Source of the DNA: Rikenellaceae bacterium
GTDB taxonomy: Bacteria; Bacteroidota; Bacteroidia; Bacteroidales; UBA932
Assembly (NCBI GenBank): GCA_900769385.1
Contig: CAAGGO010000367.1
Location: forward strand, 1-16,309
Direction: 5' to 3'
Length of the DNA: 16,309 nt
Under the pieces are notes generated by a model. The model made no database searches, had not been told where the DNA came from, and was given only the letters and a program-made list of their open reading frames with translations. Below are positions 16,084 to 16,309 of this stretch, piece after piece. The translations under genes were made by a program, and so were the position numbers. The stretch's first letter is position 1. Each line of letters starts with the position of its first letter.

Positions 16084-16277
16084 CAAACGGAAAGACGGTC
16101 AAAGCCGCTTCTTGAGGTAATGGGAAAGAAAGAAAAGTTCATTGAAAATAATAGAAAGACAAGCAGCATAGCAGAAATGCTATGACCTTTGTAGGAATAC
16201 AAAGAGAGCGTAAATTCCTTTGAAAGAGATTTAAATGGAATAAAGAGTTACAGGAGCAAGCAATATAAAGTATATAT
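16084..16277 (+). ncRNA. 16S rRNA 5' leader with boxA-like element and tandem hairpins
   Basis: This is the transcribed spacer between the rRNA promoter and mature 16S rRNA; the start coordinate is approximate. Visible elements in order: a possible bulged hairpin AAG-A-CGG/CCGCTT (16092-16110); a boxA-like stretch GTTCATTGAAAA (16137-16148), a likely antitermination site by analogy; a perfect 7-bp hairpin CATAGCA-GAAA-TGCTATG (16167-16184); after two bases, a second perfect 7-bp hairpin CTTTGTA-GGAA-TACAAAG (16187-16204), both with GNRA loops; and an AT-rich segment with a weak ATTCC/GGAAT pairing (about 16213-16240) before the 16S start. The final part probably pairs with sequence downstream of 16S for RNase III processing, which cannot be tested in this window. 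Confidence 0.75.
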
Positions 16278-16309
16278 ACAATGAAGAGTTTGATCCTGGC
16301 TCAGGATGA
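16278..16309 (+). rRNA. rrs: 16S ribosomal RNA, first 32 nt (continues past the window)
   Basis: The sequence AGAGTTTGATCCTGGCTCAG (16285-16304) is the universal start of bacterial 16S rRNA, equal to E. coli positions 8-27. Counting back puts nucleotide 1 at about 16278. The gene runs off the right edge, so taxonomy from 16S is not possible here. The 23S, 5S and spacer tRNAs would lie beyond the window. Confidence 0.97.

Noticed and set aside
16120..16185. A 21-codon open frame in the rRNA leader (starts MGKKEKFIENN, stop inside the first hairpin)
   Set aside because: It lies in a non-translated rRNA leader between promoter and 16S, overlaps the boxA-like element and a hairpin, and its GAGG is too close to the ATG. 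It is best read as chance.

Overview
The window looks like a chromosomal segment of a Bacteroidota member, most likely order Bacteroidales. The evidence is the short primary sigma factor ending in the Bacteroidota-type C-terminus, promoters of the TTTG-N19-TAnnTTTG form (including a near-ideal one in front of an rRNA operon), AT-rich start regions without strong Shine-Dalgarno sequences, and Bacteroidota-like protein families. The genus cannot be fixed from this sequence alone. Almost everything is core genome. I see no insertion sequence, phage gene, CRISPR array or tRNA.

Layout, plus strand: the 3' part of the primary sigma factor gene rpoD (1-699); a lipoprotein M3 metallopeptidase of the Dcp type (753-2855) closed by an intrinsic terminator; a Na+/alanine-glycine symporter (2977-4356) with its own promoter; argS (4406-6187) directly overlapped by a YgiQ-family radical SAM gene (6187-7908); a small unrecognised protein with a long acidic tail (8000-8356) closed by a strong terminator; then a tight run of a CLC chloride transporter with CBS domains (8446-10212), tex (10212-12359) and a small membrane-anchored, Cys-rich protein with a LuxR-like C-terminus (12370-12969).

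Minus strand, converging on that run: a polyprenol-phosphate mannosyltransferase-like GT2 (15932-15204), dihydroorotase pyrC (15198-13831) and an EamA-family exporter (13834-12950). They are spaced 5 nt apart and overlapped by 4 nt respectively, so they are almost certainly one transcript, read from a promoter near 15970. The last gene overlaps the plus-strand LuxR-like gene tail to tail by 20 nt.

Right end: a divergent rRNA promoter (16047-16077), a structured leader of about 190 nt with a boxA-like element and two tandem GNRA-capped hairpins, and the first 32 nt of 16S rRNA.

No clearly new multi-gene system is visible. The points most worth a second look are the membrane-anchored LuxR-like gene behind clc-tex, the acidic-tail small protein, the tandem hairpins of the rRNA leader, and a dihydroorotase in which the first metal-ligand histidine is read as glutamine.
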